Of a stretch of DNA of 64,000 nucleotides, positions 11,266 through 23,847 are shown in pieces. The position numbers were made by a program, and so were the translations under genes. Source of the stretch: Zingiber officinale (lineage: Eukaryota; Streptophyta; Magnoliopsida; Zingiberales; Zingiberaceae); the NCBI RefSeq assembly GCF_018446385.1, contig NC_055991.1:98873712-98937711 (forward strand), written 5' to 3'. Each line of letters opens with the position of its first letter. The first letter of the stretch is position 1. A model generated the notes under the pieces. That model was not told the origin of the DNA. It made no database searches and was given only the letters and a program-made list of their open reading frames with translations.

Positions 11266-11716
11266 ATGGGCACGGCTGAGCTGAGCCGTCCGATCTAGGG
11301 CGCAAGGATCGAAGTGCACATCTGACTGTTGAATTCAAACCGCCAAACGTCACATCAGCAGCTGTCACCTTGGACATGCGGTGATTGCATCACCGACACG
11401 TGGCACCCCCCATGGGTCAGCATTTAATGGGCACATGCTCGGCCTTAATGGAAGCGATTTGCTCGTATCATAAGGAGATTCGGACGGCGTCAGCAATAGC
11501 CGACCAGCCCGCACCCCCTCGATAGTGGTAAGGAAAAGTATCCAAAAATGACCAAGTACAAATGCATGAAGCACCGACCGGGAGAAAAAGGCCAGTCCTA
11601 CGGGAACCGTCGGGATCCAGCTTAGTGGCCGGCCGACCAACCAATTCCTTACCAGGCTACTTGTCCAGTCAGTCGGACTTTCAGCCTCCCTCGACTAGAC
11701 TTGAAGGAAAGACATG

Positions 11717-12638
11717 TGATCCGATGGTAAGTGTGGGGGGTGGGGGGGTGGGCAACAAGGGCCGACCGAGCAGGAGGTCAAGGTGGTCAACAAGGGTCGT
11801 CCAACAAGAGGTCAAGGTGGTCAACACCGTACCCTGTAGGCGCTCGTCCGGGTGAATCACCTCCCCGACCAGGCGAATACCTTCCTGATCGGCGGAAAGC
11901 CGACCCGGCATCTCGACAGATCGGCTCAACTCAGGCCCGAGCTCCTGATGCCCGGCGAGTGACTAGCATGGCTTAACAGCAAGGGATGAAGTTTGAGCGA
12001 TCTTCATCTCGACCGAACGGGAACCATGGCCGCTAAGGTTCTCCTGTTCACGCGAGCAGCGCCAAGGCCTTCATATGATTAGCTGAGCAGATGTCCCGCT
12101 CGGCCAATCGCAATATTAGCCGAGCGGTTCTTCCGTCCGACTTGGTATGAGACAAAAGGGGCAGGTGACCCTATCCTCCTCGAGACAAGTGTCGCCGACA
12201 GGCAGCATGGTAGGCGGTCGGATCAAATAGAGAATCGTATGACCGAAGTTTCCACTGTCACGTCAGGGATATGCTCGCGTTATTGAGGTATGACGTCAGA
12301 TACGCTTTTCTGACACATTCATTACAGGTATGCTTTGAGAAGCGTGCATGTCTCGGTAAGCGTGCACGCGTCTTCAGGGAGCCCTATATAAGGACCCCAG
12401 ACTCCAACGAAGGTATGCGCGATTCATCACTGTAGCTACAGTTTTCGTCATTCTACTTCGATTTCTTGTTGCCGGAGGCTGACTTGAGTGTCGGAGGGCC
12501 GTCGCCGGGAACCCCTTCCCGGCTCGATTTTGTGCTTGCAGGTTCTCGCCGAAAGTCTACGTCACTCACAGGGTTGCACGGAGTCAATGAGAGTACCACG
12601 TTCCCAGCAATCATCGACTCAGTACTTGAACATGATCA
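11717..12638 (+). repeat. 3' LTR of the Tat element (922 bp)
   Basis: Starts TGATCCGATGG and ends CATGATCA, followed by the duplication ATTTG at 12639-12643. A G-run (TGTGGGGGGTGGGGGGG) and a shortened minisatellite distinguish it from the 5' LTR. The TATA box is at about 12385. A purine stretch (GAAGGAAAGA) just upstream may serve as the polypurine tract. Confidence 0.93.
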
Positions 12639-12643
12639 ATTTG

Positions 12644-14781
12644 CAAGATAAGTCGAAGATAATCACTACAAGTTTTAAAAGATTATTTTATCACTTGTAG
12701 TTAGTTTTTACTCTCGAAGGCTCGATAGCTTAAGAGTTTTATGAACATTTTTTAGTTTCAATTCTAAATTTTTAAAACAGACTTAAAATTTTTCAAAGGA
12801 AAAGCACTTATCATTAACTTGCTGGTACATAAAGTGTCAAAAGTTAATGATAGGTATTTATTTATTTATTTTTTTTTTTGACAAAAGTAAAATAATTGTT
12901 TTTTCAGGACAATAAAGGCGTTGGTTGAAGTGTCAAGCCGACACACTTTATCTTTAATTTGAGGGTAAGTGATCTAACAAAATCTGATGTTGAGACCGAG
13001 AAGGATGTGATGTTCAATAATTGCTGTTTGGTGTGTGACATTGACTTTGAGTGTGTTTGAAGTTTTCTTATTTATTGCACGGACAGGGACTCTGCACCAA
13101 CTAATTAACAAACAAAGATTCTCACACTACATATTGTCTCAATGGAGATCTATCCTGTGTCCTGATGATGGTGTTCAATAACTTAACTAAGACATCAGAT
13201 ACTCAAATTGCTGAAATTTACCTGATCTGGAGATCTAAACAGTGGTAGACATGGATACTTCTCAAGCCTTTTCTTTACTTACCTGCTCCTTTCCTTCCAT
13301 GTGAGCTACACTTGCTGTCATGCACTTTTGAGGAAGCAAAACACCCATTTGAAAACTAGCAGCTAACCAACTACCTCTTTCCACTTGCCATGCACTTTGC
13401 ATGAACTTAGCAATAGACTTTTGAAATATAGCTATGTATATATCCCTACCACGGCCCCCACGGAAAAAGAAATTTCAAGCCTAACTGAAATAATACTCTT
13501 CACCTTGTCTCCGTATCCAGCTTTGCTCTTGACATTTTAATTCAAATCAGCAATTTAATAATGTTGGATTTAAAACAAGCAATGATGATTCCTTTGAGGT
13601 AACACAAAGGCGTGCAGGCTAGTAGATTAAATAACTTCGTTAGTTAAGGAAGCTGATCAACTTTAATTATTGTTTCATTTGATAGTTAACACTTTAAAGA
13701 GTAACTTTATTGGTTCATTGTTTATCGTAACTGTAAAGCTACATAATGCTTGCTCCTAGATGATAATAATTAGTCACCAACACTGCATTGCCAGTGAGGT
13801 TGATTCATATCGGAGATTGAAAGTGAAATCTATATGAGAACTTGAACACTTTCCTATGACCAGTGTGGTGGTCGAACAATACCACTGGCAATGCTATAAT
13901 GCCAACGAAAGGATTAGATAAACTTCGAAGCGCATTCGTACTCGGTTACTAAAGATGATGAGAATAATAACCTGGAATATATATTGGCAATAAATACAAT
14001 ATAAATACATGTTTTATTAGTAAAGGAAATAAAAGAAAAAAAAAACTAACACTTCACAAATTAAATTAAATCTGTCTCAAAAAGCATATCCGAATAAGAA
14101 CAAAAACATAGTCACCTCAGCAGTAAAATAATAAACTTGAAAGTCAAGTCAAAGTTTGTCAATTAGGCAGTTGAAGTCCTTATTGAAAAATTAAATAGGA
14201 GTTAAGTTTTGGTTGGGAACTAAATAAAAAAGATTTAATTGGAAACTAGATGAATCAAGTTCAAGTTCAAGTTCAAGTTCAAGTAAAGTTAGTTGGGAGT
14301 TAAAGTCTTGGTAAATAAAGTCCAAGTGGAGTTAATTAGAACGGAAGTCATTGCAAATAAAGTCCAAGTGAAGTATATGATGGGAGTTGAAGTTTAGCAA
14401 CTCAGACTAGATGAGTCACGTAGGAGCTGAATATCTAGCTAAAGTAAGTCCGAGCAACTTAACATTTTATATCGTACTCATTACGTGTAAAAAAAACAAA
14501 GAAGCAAAGTTTAACGATTTTAAGCTATCGAAAGGGTGTCCAGACGATCGACTAAAGATAACTCTCGACAGGCAAAGTCAGGAGGTTTCAGGCTACCAAA
14601 GCAAAGGTGGGGGCAACCGCAGCTTTCGAGCCACCGGAGAAGCTTCCAGGCGATCAGTAGATAAAGAGATCCAGTGATCCAAGTGAGACGGTTAACATCA
14701 GATTTGACCAAACTCAAGGAGATCGGAGGGCTTCCAGTCTATTGGAGATCGCATACGACATTATTTATCAAATAAGCATTG
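12644..14781. other. AT-rich stretch with no recognised gene
   Basis: I see no convincing coding region on either strand. It contains a T-rich run near 12860-12885, an (AAGTTC)n microsatellite at 14256-14284, and, at about 14150-14460, diverged repeats of AAGTCCAAGT..AGTTA that look like a decayed LTR. The left part may continue the DNA into which the Tat element inserted. Confidence 0.5.
14256..14284. repeat. (AAGTTC)n microsatellite
   Basis: CAAGTT is repeated nearly five times without interruption. Confidence 0.85.
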
Positions 14782-16458
14782 TGATGTGAACAGGTTATAT
14801 ATGTTTCTAGACAATCTTTAACGCACATCTACTTATATTTCATGAATATAACCTATGTTTATTATACCCTATTTTATTATTATGTCTTACTTCTATTTCT
14901 TTTGTTCGAATATATGCTCTTTCCTTGTTTTGATTGACAGGACGCGATTCAGAGCAGAAACAGACATTCAATACAGAAATTATCCCTGACACACCTGTGT
15001 TTCTCGAACCAAATAGGGGTCCAAATGATGTCAAAATGGAGCTAAATTTCTTCCACATGACTAGAACAAGGTAAAGAACACTTCAAGTTAATTTTTCATT
15101 TTCACAAAATGTTACACGACATGGCCATTCCTTTAAACATGGCTATGTCAAATTCCAAACAACACAACAGAGAAAAAGTAAAATAACCATAACTTTATGA
15201 TCGATTAGAGTTACAAGCTATTCTAGATACCAAATTTTAGATAACTTCAAGATATACAACTTTTATTCAGAGTTAAACAGGAGAAAACATGGTCTAATTG
15301 TGCCAAAAGTCACGACCATTACTCCTGGCCATGACCGTGTCACACCCTTTGTCCACACTGCAGATCAAACTTTGAACTACCATAACTTTCGGCTCGGTTA
15401 GAGCCAGAGCACTATCCAAATATCATAATATAGATAATTTCATGGGATACAACTTTGGTTTAGGGTGAAACATGAGATAACTTGGACTAAGGGGTGAAAC
15501 CCCCATTTTGGCGAAGCTCTGTAAATCTGACAAATCTGGACAATTAAGAGGAGGTATAAAAAGGTCAAGAAACTCATTCTTTGACTCATCTTAGGTTTGG
15601 AACTTCGTCCCTCTCCTTGGGGAAACCTTCTCCCTTTAGGGAGAAACCCTAAAGCTTCCATCTTCATCATCTCCGATGATCCATCCCCCTCCAAAGCAAG
15701 GATTCTCTCCAAAAAGACCGGCAACATACCGATAAGCATTCTCTTCTCTCTCAATCAATGTTTTGAGTTGTAGATGCTATATTTATTATCTCTTGATTAT
15801 ATCTTCCTTGCAACAGAGTAGATTCTCTAATTCTTAAGATGTGGGAAGTAATTATGATATGATGTTGATGTATGAACTATGTATTTTCTAGATTTCTTAT
15901 TCAATAAAGTGTTTATGGCTTTTTCTATATGTGTTGACCTTGTAAGTGTTTGATGAAATGTGTGAATGACGTAAACATACAGATGTGAAGGTTTAGTCAT
16001 CACATAGTGGGAATACTCAAGATCGTATGACCGAGAGTCGCTTGGTGACAGAGGATAACCATTAAACCAGACATCTTTACCATTCCCTTGAAATGGAGAC
16101 CAAATCCAAACAAGGGACACTCTTATTGGTGCTTAATGGTTTTTTCCTAATTCCATGCTTGGAGGTGATTGGTGTGACTTAGATTATTGACCGGGAGTTC
16201 CTTGGTGACAGAGGATAATCATTAAACTGAGCCTTCTACGTTACTCCTTTCTACTTAGTAGCATTGAATGCCAATGGAGAGAACACTCTGATGAGACCAT
16301 CACGTAGTCGTACCGGTAACTTTATTAGAATCCCTACAAGATTTTAAGCATGGAGGTAAGAGGATGAATAATACATAGGGGCATTAACTAGTATCATAGT
16401 GAAATCAAACTCCTAGAATCATTCCCGCAAAACTAACTTCTCTCAACCCCTCTCAAGA

Positions 16459-16502
<44 letters not shown>

Positions 16503-16682
16503 CTATCAAACTTCTCACCTTCTCTTCAATCTCTCTCGTTAGTTCGCAAGTGCCAAAGCCAATTTTCGACCATTTAGATAAATTACTTTGCAACATCTAT
16601 AGTGCTTAATCAATAATTCCTATAGATTCAACAATCTTTTATATTACTGACGATGTTTTCTTGCACTTACGGAATTGTAACA
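14782..16682 (+). repeat. 5' LTR of element A (1.9 kb)
   Basis: Starts TGATGTGAACAGG and ends GGAATTGTAACA directly before the primer-binding region. It contains a TATA box, TATAAAAAGG, at about 15555, and a (CT)n run at about 16466-16498. Two GACCGAGAGTCGC / GACCGGGAGTTCC-type repeats lie near 16030 and 16190. It shares block order with the LTRs at 24912, 30779 and 35416, and in reverse at 18512 and 23847. Confidence 0.85.
16466..16498. repeat. (CT)n microsatellite in the LTR of element A
   Basis: About 16 CT units without interruption. The corresponding place in element E (about 22230-22285, reverse strand) has an imperfect GA-rich run. Confidence 0.9.
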
Positions 16683-16688
16683 AGTTTT

Positions 16689-16708
16689 TAGCATCGCTGC
16701 CAGGGACT
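16689..16708 (+). other. Degenerate tRNA-Asp primer-binding site of element A
   Basis: TAGCATCGCTGCCAGGGA aligns with TGGCGCCGTTGCCGGGGA, the complement of the plant tRNA-Asp 3' end that primes Athila elements. Better-kept copies are at 32813 and 37841. Confidence 0.7.
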
Positions 16709-16853
16709 ATTTTCGATTAACATTAGTAGATTAGTATTTGAGTTACTCTAAACATTTTTTCCTTTTTTCATTTTATTTCTCTTGTTTTTAATTTTACATT
16801 TTTGTTTTTCTTTACTTCTACATGTCTATCTTGTTCTAACTAGTATCATTTAG

Positions 16854-17512
16854 ATGGACATGTTCTCCTTGAATGCAAAGATGAATGCTAAAACTCATTG
16901 GTTCAACCAATCAGATATTGTGAATTCTACTGGTGCTTATTGTGAACTTTGTGGTGCAATATGACATGTAATAAAAAATTACGCAATACTTATTGACTTT
17001 TCATATAGAATAGGTGGAGAAAAATATGGTGTCCTCCCCGATTACAATGAGTGGTTACAAAAACAACAATATTGAGAGGTTTGTGAAGAAACGAGGCATA
17101 TAGTTGAAAATTGTAGCAGGATTTGTAGATTGGAAAATTTGATGAATTTTTTTTCTAAAACTCAAAACAACTAGGACATAAAGGATGATGGCACTATGAC
17201 ATCAATTGAAGAAGAAGATTTAGTTGTGTCTACCAATGTTTTTGATACTCTTGTTACTAATTTTGATGTTGTTATATTATATCCTGTGTATAATTTTATT
17301 GTGAATGGAAGTACAGGGACTTGTGATGTGAAAGCAATGTCCCAAGAATCATTTCCTTTGGTTGTACAACCACTTGATACAATGGATGTATCAAGATTTG
17401 AATAGGTTGACAATGAAAGTGCAAAGACTTGTGTAGTAGATGCAAAGTCCCAAGACTCACCTCTTTTAGTGAGACCACCACTTAAGCTAGAACATTTCTT
17501 ATCGCAAAGAGA
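16854..17512 (+). pseudogene. Zinc-knuckle ORF of element A, broken
   Basis: The ATG at 16854 gives MDMFSLNAKMNAK..., then a CELCG half of a zinc knuckle and a stop (TGA near 16962). A second Cys-His block lies near 17080-17120 (VCEETRHIVENC). The frame then enters an acidic linker (EEEDLVVS, QESFPLVVQP) that also occurs in C, D and E. It matches the better-kept ORF of element C at 33005-33590. It breaks off at about 17512, where the truncated LTR of element E starts. Confidence 0.65.
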
Positions 17513-18512
17513 TCCTAGATCTAGAGATCTACTCCATCGCAAAGAGAATATAACCAAAAGACAATGAAAATAGCAAACTACAACTCAATACATAGAAATA
17601 GAGAGAGGAGAGCGCTTATCCTTAAAGCCCGGCGTCTTTGGATGTGTTCCTTTACTGAAGACGATCTATTTAAAGGGTTTTTCTCGAGTTCCCTTTTTGG
17701 AGGGAACTCGAGATCATCTTTTGGAGGTGTTCGTCGAAGAAAAGCCAGACATCTTTGATGAAGATGGACGATCTCGAGTTCCCCCAAGGGGGGAACCCTT
17801 CCCCAAGGAATGGGGGCAAGCCCCAAGCCTCTAGATCCTCCAAAAAGGGGAGAAAGCCCTTTAAATAGGGTAGGGAATGGGCCTGGCACGACCTGTGCCA
17901 TGGCCGTGTGGCATCCACATGGTCGATTCCTTCTTGGCCTCTGCTAGGGTCACACGATCTTGTGGATTCACAGGGTAATATCTTATTTACACTCTGAATG
18001 CGTGGCACGACCGTGTGGGTTCATATGGCCATATTATGCTTGCTTGCTCAATGAATGGTACGCCCTTGTGGGATCACACGGTCATGTCTTGCTCCTCATC
18101 TGGTTGGGTCACACGGCTATGTGGATTCACACCGTCGTGGTCTACTTCTTCTCTAGAAAGTCCACACAACCATGTGGATTCACACGACCATGGTCTTCTT
18201 CTCTTTTAGAGTGTGGCATGTATGAATGAGTTCACATAGCTGAAGTGTGATTTGCCATGAGCAAGACTAGACAACCATGTGGTTTCTCATGGCCTGAGCT
18301 TGATCTTCTCTATGTTCACTCCAATGTGTATTTTTGTTTTATTTTCGCTCCAAACAGCGTCTTGTCATTCAAAACAAGCAAAGAGCATATCTTTGAATAG
18401 AATATAATAGAAATATAATATTATAATGAAATAGGGTGTAATAAACATAGATTATGCTAATGAAATATGTGCGTTAAAGTATGCATAAAGTATATATAAT
18501 CTACGCACATCA
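17513..18512 (-). repeat. 3' LTR of element E, truncated (1.0 kb kept)
   Basis: On the minus strand it starts TGATGTGCGTAG at 18512 and matches the first 1 kb of the LTR at 23847-22082. It ends inside the match near ATCCTAGATC. The junction carries a repeated GCAAAGAG, suggesting microhomology at a deletion. It contains many short CACACGG / CCGTGTG-type inverted repeats at about 17890-18290. Confidence 0.78.
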
Positions 18513-18884
18513 CACCCCCAGACTTAAACTTTTGCTTGTCCTCAAGCAAAACCTGCAATCTAGATTTATGTGCATAGATGGCCTATAATAATTCCTAGTG
18601 AATCAATATAAACATATCATATAGTTTCATTGATGAGCATGATGCAAAAATTATTTGAGTGTGACCTAAGTAAAAGTTCTTTGTGATCAGTGTAATGAGT
18701 GACTTAACTTTCTCAAGTGTCAATCTCTAAGCCTAATTAATTTTTTATTTAACTATGTTTCTCATACTTCCGGTAATAGACACTTACTTGCCATATGCAA
18801 GGTTCATCCCCCACAAAAATGCTATGCATCATCTACACAAGGTCTCAAAGGAATACTCAGTATCAAGATAAACATAGTATTTAT

Positions 18885-18960
18885 TTTCACAGTAACCTAA
18901 CTCGGTCTCAAAGGGGTGAATTACTAGTTTCCACTCACGAAAATTATTTATTTTATCCAT
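18885..18960 (-). other. Conserved 3' non-coding block, copy in element E
   Basis: The complement reads TTTGAGACCGAGTTAGGTTACTG with flanking matches. It lies about 370 bases upstream of the 3' LTR. Equivalent blocks are near 24482-24564 (A), 34983-35068 (C) and 41229-41312 (D). Confidence 0.75.
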
Positions 18961-19778
18961 TAATTTTTTCTTTGAATGTTTGTAAAGTATCAAACTTGAA
19001 CAAAGCTTCATTTTTTTGGATTAATTTTTTCAAATGAGCTTGCATGATATGTGTTTATCTAGTAACCAAAATGTAATTGAGAGGTCACCATAGAAGCAAG
19101 AGTACTAGTTTGATTCTATGAATCATGACTATTTTTAAAAATATCTACCATCAAAGTCAAACATAATATGAAGAGATCCTAAAACTAGATCAACATTCAA
19201 ATTCTTCTAGTAAAAACAATACTCACTTCATGCTACTATGAATAGGAAAACATAGATCAATAGACATATTAGTATACCAAATCATACAACATAAATATCT
19301 AGATGAAACGTGCTAGCATTTTACTATGAGGAACAAACAGCAATGACATGATGAGTGATGTAACTAGCAAAAATTTTATTATGCAAAAAGCAATATACAA
19401 AAACTAAGGAATATGATAAAAATTGAACCCAACACATCCCCCTAGACTTAAACTTTTCGTTGTCCCAATCATAACTAGAAATGAAATATGGAGGAGATTT
19501 TTGAAGTTAGAAAAGTTACCAAGTAATAAGCTCCAAATGGTTGAGATTCTTTGCTGTTCTGAAGATTCTTTGCTATCTAATATTCACATTCTCCATAACT
19601 TTGAAACATATAAAAATAAATAGAAAAAAAAATTAAGTAGAGGGATTAGGGTTATTATGAAGAACAAAAAGAAACTAGAAATAACTAAAAAAACATAAAT
19701 GAAGATAAGAAAGAAGAACTTGGGTTTTCTCCCAAGAAGCGCTTATTTAATGTCATTAGTTTGACCACCTCATTAGAT

Positions 19779-21832
19779 TCATTGAAATCTTTCTCTTGGA
19801 AGGGTAATATATTTCAACACCCTCCTACCAAGGGATCTTATTATGGAGAGAGGTTTCAACATGGTAGTTATAATGTGAAGTAACTCTCTCTCCATCTTCA
19901 TCTTCTTAAAAGTTCTTTCAGGTGGTCGAAAATGGTTTAAATTGAGCTTCCAATTTTTGGCCCAAGTGAAATATGCACACACAAAGAAATAACACACCTC
20001 CTATACAAGAGAAAGATAAGAAAAAACTATAAAAATATTAGTTTTAATAGAGCATGTATCAAAAGATGAATCACATCCAATAGAATCAAAGATAGTTACC
20101 TCTATAAAGTTTTCTAAAAGATCACTAGTGATACTTTGCATTTCAGAGAGGTACATAAAAGTTCCAAACAAGTGGATGTGTATTCTTTAGAATTAAGTAC
20201 TGGTTCTGGCTCTGGTTCAGGTGGAAGTGCAATTAAAGGTGATGATTCTTGGGGCTTTGCTATATATGCATAAGTCCCTACATATTTATCCATAACATAT
20301 TCATTCTTGTGACTCTCATAGTCTCAAAGAGTTGTGTGGATAAAGGAGGTGATTCTTGAGATGCCGATTCCACAACATAGTTCCCTACACTTCCTTCCAT
20401 ATCATTAATATCATCACAAACAGTGAAAAATATACCAACATCAATATCATCTACAGGAGAATCAACTATAGGAGAATTAACAGCTTCACTTGCAGTCTTA
20501 AGTGGATCTACCTCATCACATTCATCAACTAAAAATTCAGTATCATTACAATGCCCTATAAAACTAGGAGGTGGATCTGAAAGCATACTAACCACTACAT
20601 TAACATTACACTCCTCATCTGAAGAGTCCTCATCTTTATGCACATCTAGAAATCTACACTCAACCATTTTGGAATCATAAAATTTGCTAAAATCTTTATC
20701 TTTATTGGTCCCCACTAGCCTTGTGAAAAAGGAACACTTAGTGGAGGTTTTAGGAATGGTTGAGCTTGTGGTTAAGGTTCAAGTTGCTTGTCTAGTGATG
20801 GTGTGATCAATCATTGAGGGAAAGGTACTTGTGGCCTTTGGACACTTTTTGGAGTAATGAAACTGAGTTTTTATATTTTTCTATTATTCGTCTCCTCAAT
20901 TCTATACAAGTCTTTCTCCAAAAGTTCTTCATAATTCATGCTACTTCTCAACTTAATATCATTACACTATTCACTAGACCTTGTCTATGTAGGAGGGAGG
21001 TCAAGCTTGAACCATTTTGAAAGTATGCTATCAATCCTTACCTCCAACTGTTTGAACCCCTCATTTTGTGACTTGTGATTTTCCAAAATCTTGGAGGTTG
21101 AACTGTATTCTGTTTGATAGTCTCTTTTACCTTTATGCCTTGCACTTCTAAAGTTCTCAGGGGAAATTCCATCCAATTTCTATCTAACCATTCTTGGAGA
21201 TTCAATGTCACTTGATCAATTAATGTATATGCTTTATCCATATTTTTATTCATGAAAGAATCTCCAGCTGATGAATCTAATAAACGCTTATCTGAGAAAG
21301 AAATTCACTTATAGAATATATGCAGAGTCAGCCATTTTTCCAAGCCATGATGAGGGCACTGTCTTTGCAGACTCTTGAATCTATCTCATGCTTCAAATAA
21401 TGATTCTCCATCTGCCTGAGTAAAATTTGTGATGCAATTCCTCATGTAAACTATTCTACTTAGAGGAAAAAAGTGATTCAGAAATTGTTGCTCCAATTAT
21501 TTTCAACTTGTAATGCTTTAAGGACAGAGGGAATATAACCAAGTCCTTGCTTTATCCTTGATACTAAAAGGAAATACCATTAATTGAACTATATCCATTG
21601 ACACTCCTTCACAGTTCACCATATCACAAAGCTCTAGAAATGTCTCAAGGTGTAGATAAGGGCTTTCTGATACTTCTCCTCTAAATTTGTAACCTTGTAT
21701 CATAGTAATTATCTCTAGGTCTATCTAGAAACTATTTGCTTCGATATAAGGCTGCACAATGGGAGACATAAATCTTGCAAAAATGGATGTAAAAAATTCT
21801 CTTAAAGGCCTGCTTGACCTATTAGGGCTCAT
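19779..21832 (-). pseudogene. Capsid-type Gag of element E, broken
   Basis: The ATG at 21832 reads MSPNRSSRPLREFFTS..., then the Athila Gag capsid signature (ESPYLHLETFLELCD, FPFSIKDKARTWLYSLCP, QCPHHGLEKWL, LLDSSAG). Stops or shifts occur near 21735, 21518, about 21385 and 21310. Downstream lie a coiled segment (21253-21038), an acidic linker (20715-20278, with ECRFLDVHKDEDSSDEE) and the C-terminal FTWAKNWKLNLNHFRPPE segment (about 19970-19900). There is no CCHC knuckle between the capsid and the linker. Element D has the same order with only one stop. Confidence 0.8.
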
Positions 21833-22081
21833 AGTATCTAAAAAAAATTATGAGGAAATATAGAAATGAAGACATGAAGTACAATGCTTAATAAGAAATA
21901 ATAAAGTAAATGTAGAAATGAAGGAAAATGAAAACTAAATTATAAACTAATAACAAGAAAAGTAGATGTAGAAATAAAAATAGACAAATAAATGAAAAAC
22001 CAATTAACAAGTCTAGAATAACTTATATGCTAATCAACTAATGTTAATTGAAAATAATCTCCAACAATGTCGCTAAAAACT

Positions 22082-23847
22082 TGTCACGTTCCCGTAAGTG
22101 CACGGTTACGTCATCAATAATATAAAAGATATCTAACCCACATGGACTGTTGATTAAGCACTAGTTAACTTCACATGGTAAATTATCTAGACAATCAAAA
22201 GGTGGTTCACAAACACTTGGAAAAGAAAGAGAAAAGAGGAGAGAGAGAGTAAGAGTAAAGAGAGAGTAGAGAGGGAGAGAATGAGCATAGTGAAGGAAGG
22301 ATGATAGATTCTAGGATTTCAGTTTTGTTATAATGCTAGTTAATGTCCCTATGCATTGTTCATCTACCTAACTCCATGCTATACTCGTGTAGGGCTTCAA
22401 CTAGAGTTTGGTACAACCCCACGAAAGTTGCACGAGAGAGTCTATCCAAGTTCTAACGCCATTAAATAAAGAAGTAACTCTAGAAAGTCCAATTACAGGG
22501 TTATCCTCTGTCATAGGGCCCCCCGGTCATACAATCACTAGAGTTATCTAATGTACTTCCTAACGGTAGCACTAGAGTATCCACTCTAACTGGAATTCCC
22601 TAATAAGGATTAGTCCCTATGTTAAGATATTTTGACTCTAGAAAGTGAGTAAGTATCGATGTCGTCTATTACTAAGGGCATAATATGTCCAGTTGAATGG
22701 GTATCCTCTGTCACTAAGGAGCCCCCGGTTATCCAGTCTAGTAGCAACCTTAACATAGAGACAAATCTCTCATATCTACATGAATTGACCTCACACACAT
22801 TTCGTCAAACACATACAAGGCACAACACACATAGAACATGATATAAACACTTCTTAGCATAAGAAAATGTTCAAATGCATAGTTCATACATCCACAACAC
22901 ATGATAACTACTTCCTACATCCTAGATCTAGAGATCTACTCTATTGCAAAGAGAATACAACCGAAAGACAATGAAAATAGTAAACTACAACTCAATACAT
23001 AGAAATAGAGAGAGGAGAATGCTTAACCTTGAAGCCCAGCGTCTTTTGAGGTGTTCCCTTGCTATGAAGGTGGACAGATCAGTGAAGATTGATGATCTTG
23101 GCTTCCCCCAAGGGAAAGAACCCTTCTCTGAGGAATTGAGGGAAGCCCCAAGCCTCCAGATCCTTCAAAAAGGGAAGAAAACCCCTTTAAATAGGGTAGG
23201 GTATGGGCTTAGCATGGCTCGTGTCACGACTGTGTGGCATCCACATGACCGGTTCCTTCTTAGCCTTGGCTAGGGTCACACGACCATGTGGATTCACACG
23301 GTCGTATCTTGTTTACTCTCTGCATGAATGGCACGGTCATGTGAGATCACATGGTCGTGTTCTGCTTGCTTGCTCAATGAATGGCACGGTCGTGTGGGAT
23401 TACACGGTCGTGTCTTGCTCCTCCTTTGGTTGGGTCACACGATCGTGTGGATTCACACCGCCATGGTCTGCTTCTACCCTAGAAAGTCTACATAGTTTTG
23501 TGAATTCACACGACCATGGTCTTCTTCTCCTCTAGAGTGTGGCACATCCATATGAGTTCACACGGCCGAAGCGTGATTTGCCATGGGCAAGACTAGACAG
23601 TCATGTGGTTTCTCATGGCCTGAGCTTGATCATCTCTATGTTCACTCCAATGTGTGTTTTTGTTCCATTTTCACTCCAAACGGCGTCTTGTCAATCAAAA
23701 TAAGCAAATAGTAAATCTCCAAATAGAATATAATGAAAGTATGATATTATAATGAAATAGGGTACAATAAACATAGATTATGCTAATGAAATACAAGTTG
23801 ATGTGTGTTAAATTATGCATAAAAGTGTATATAATCTACACACATCA
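22082..23847 (-). repeat. 5' LTR of element E (1.77 kb)
   Basis: On the minus strand it starts TGATGTGTGTAG at 23847 and ends CGTGACA at 22082. It is followed by a weak primer-binding match (AGTTTTTAGCGACATTGTTGG). Inverted-repeat units with CACACGGTCGTG / CACGACCGTGTG lie at about 23210-23600. The core-promoter candidate is TATTTAAAGGG (complement, about 23185-23195). Confidence 0.82.

Larger units (their letters stand above)
1337..12638 (+). mobile_element. Complete but inactive Ty3/gypsy Tat-lineage LTR retrotransposon
   Basis: The 11.3-kb element is bounded by direct LTRs with TGATCC/GGATCA ends and by the duplication ATTTG. The order is 5' LTR, primer-binding site, gag-pol (2323-7528), a 63-bp tandem array (7651-8490), an antisense three-exon gene (10985 down to 8751), then the 3' LTR. 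The extra RNase H domain between RT-RNase H and integrase, together with a long 3' region holding an antisense ORF, fits the Tat/Ogre branch. Gag-pol has about 19 in-frame stops and one frame change, so it cannot act alone. Confidence 0.92.
17513..23847 (-). mobile_element. Athila-like element E, opposite strand, nested in element A
   Basis: On the minus strand the order is a complete 5' LTR (23847 to 22082), a primer-binding region, a capsid-type gag (21832 to about 19779), the conserved 3' block, a polypurine tract (complement of CACCCCCAGACTTAAAC, about 18513-18529) and a 3' LTR that is cut at about 17513. Sequences of element A lie on both sides. The A segment between its acidic linker and the text at 23848 is shorter than in C or D, so insertion was accompanied or followed by a deletion. 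No pol genes are present. Confidence 0.82.

Noticed and set aside
11014-11319. A 101-codon minus-strand frame upstream of the antisense gene
   Set aside because: It overlaps the likely promoter and leader, shows no domain and is not needed for the spliced gene model.
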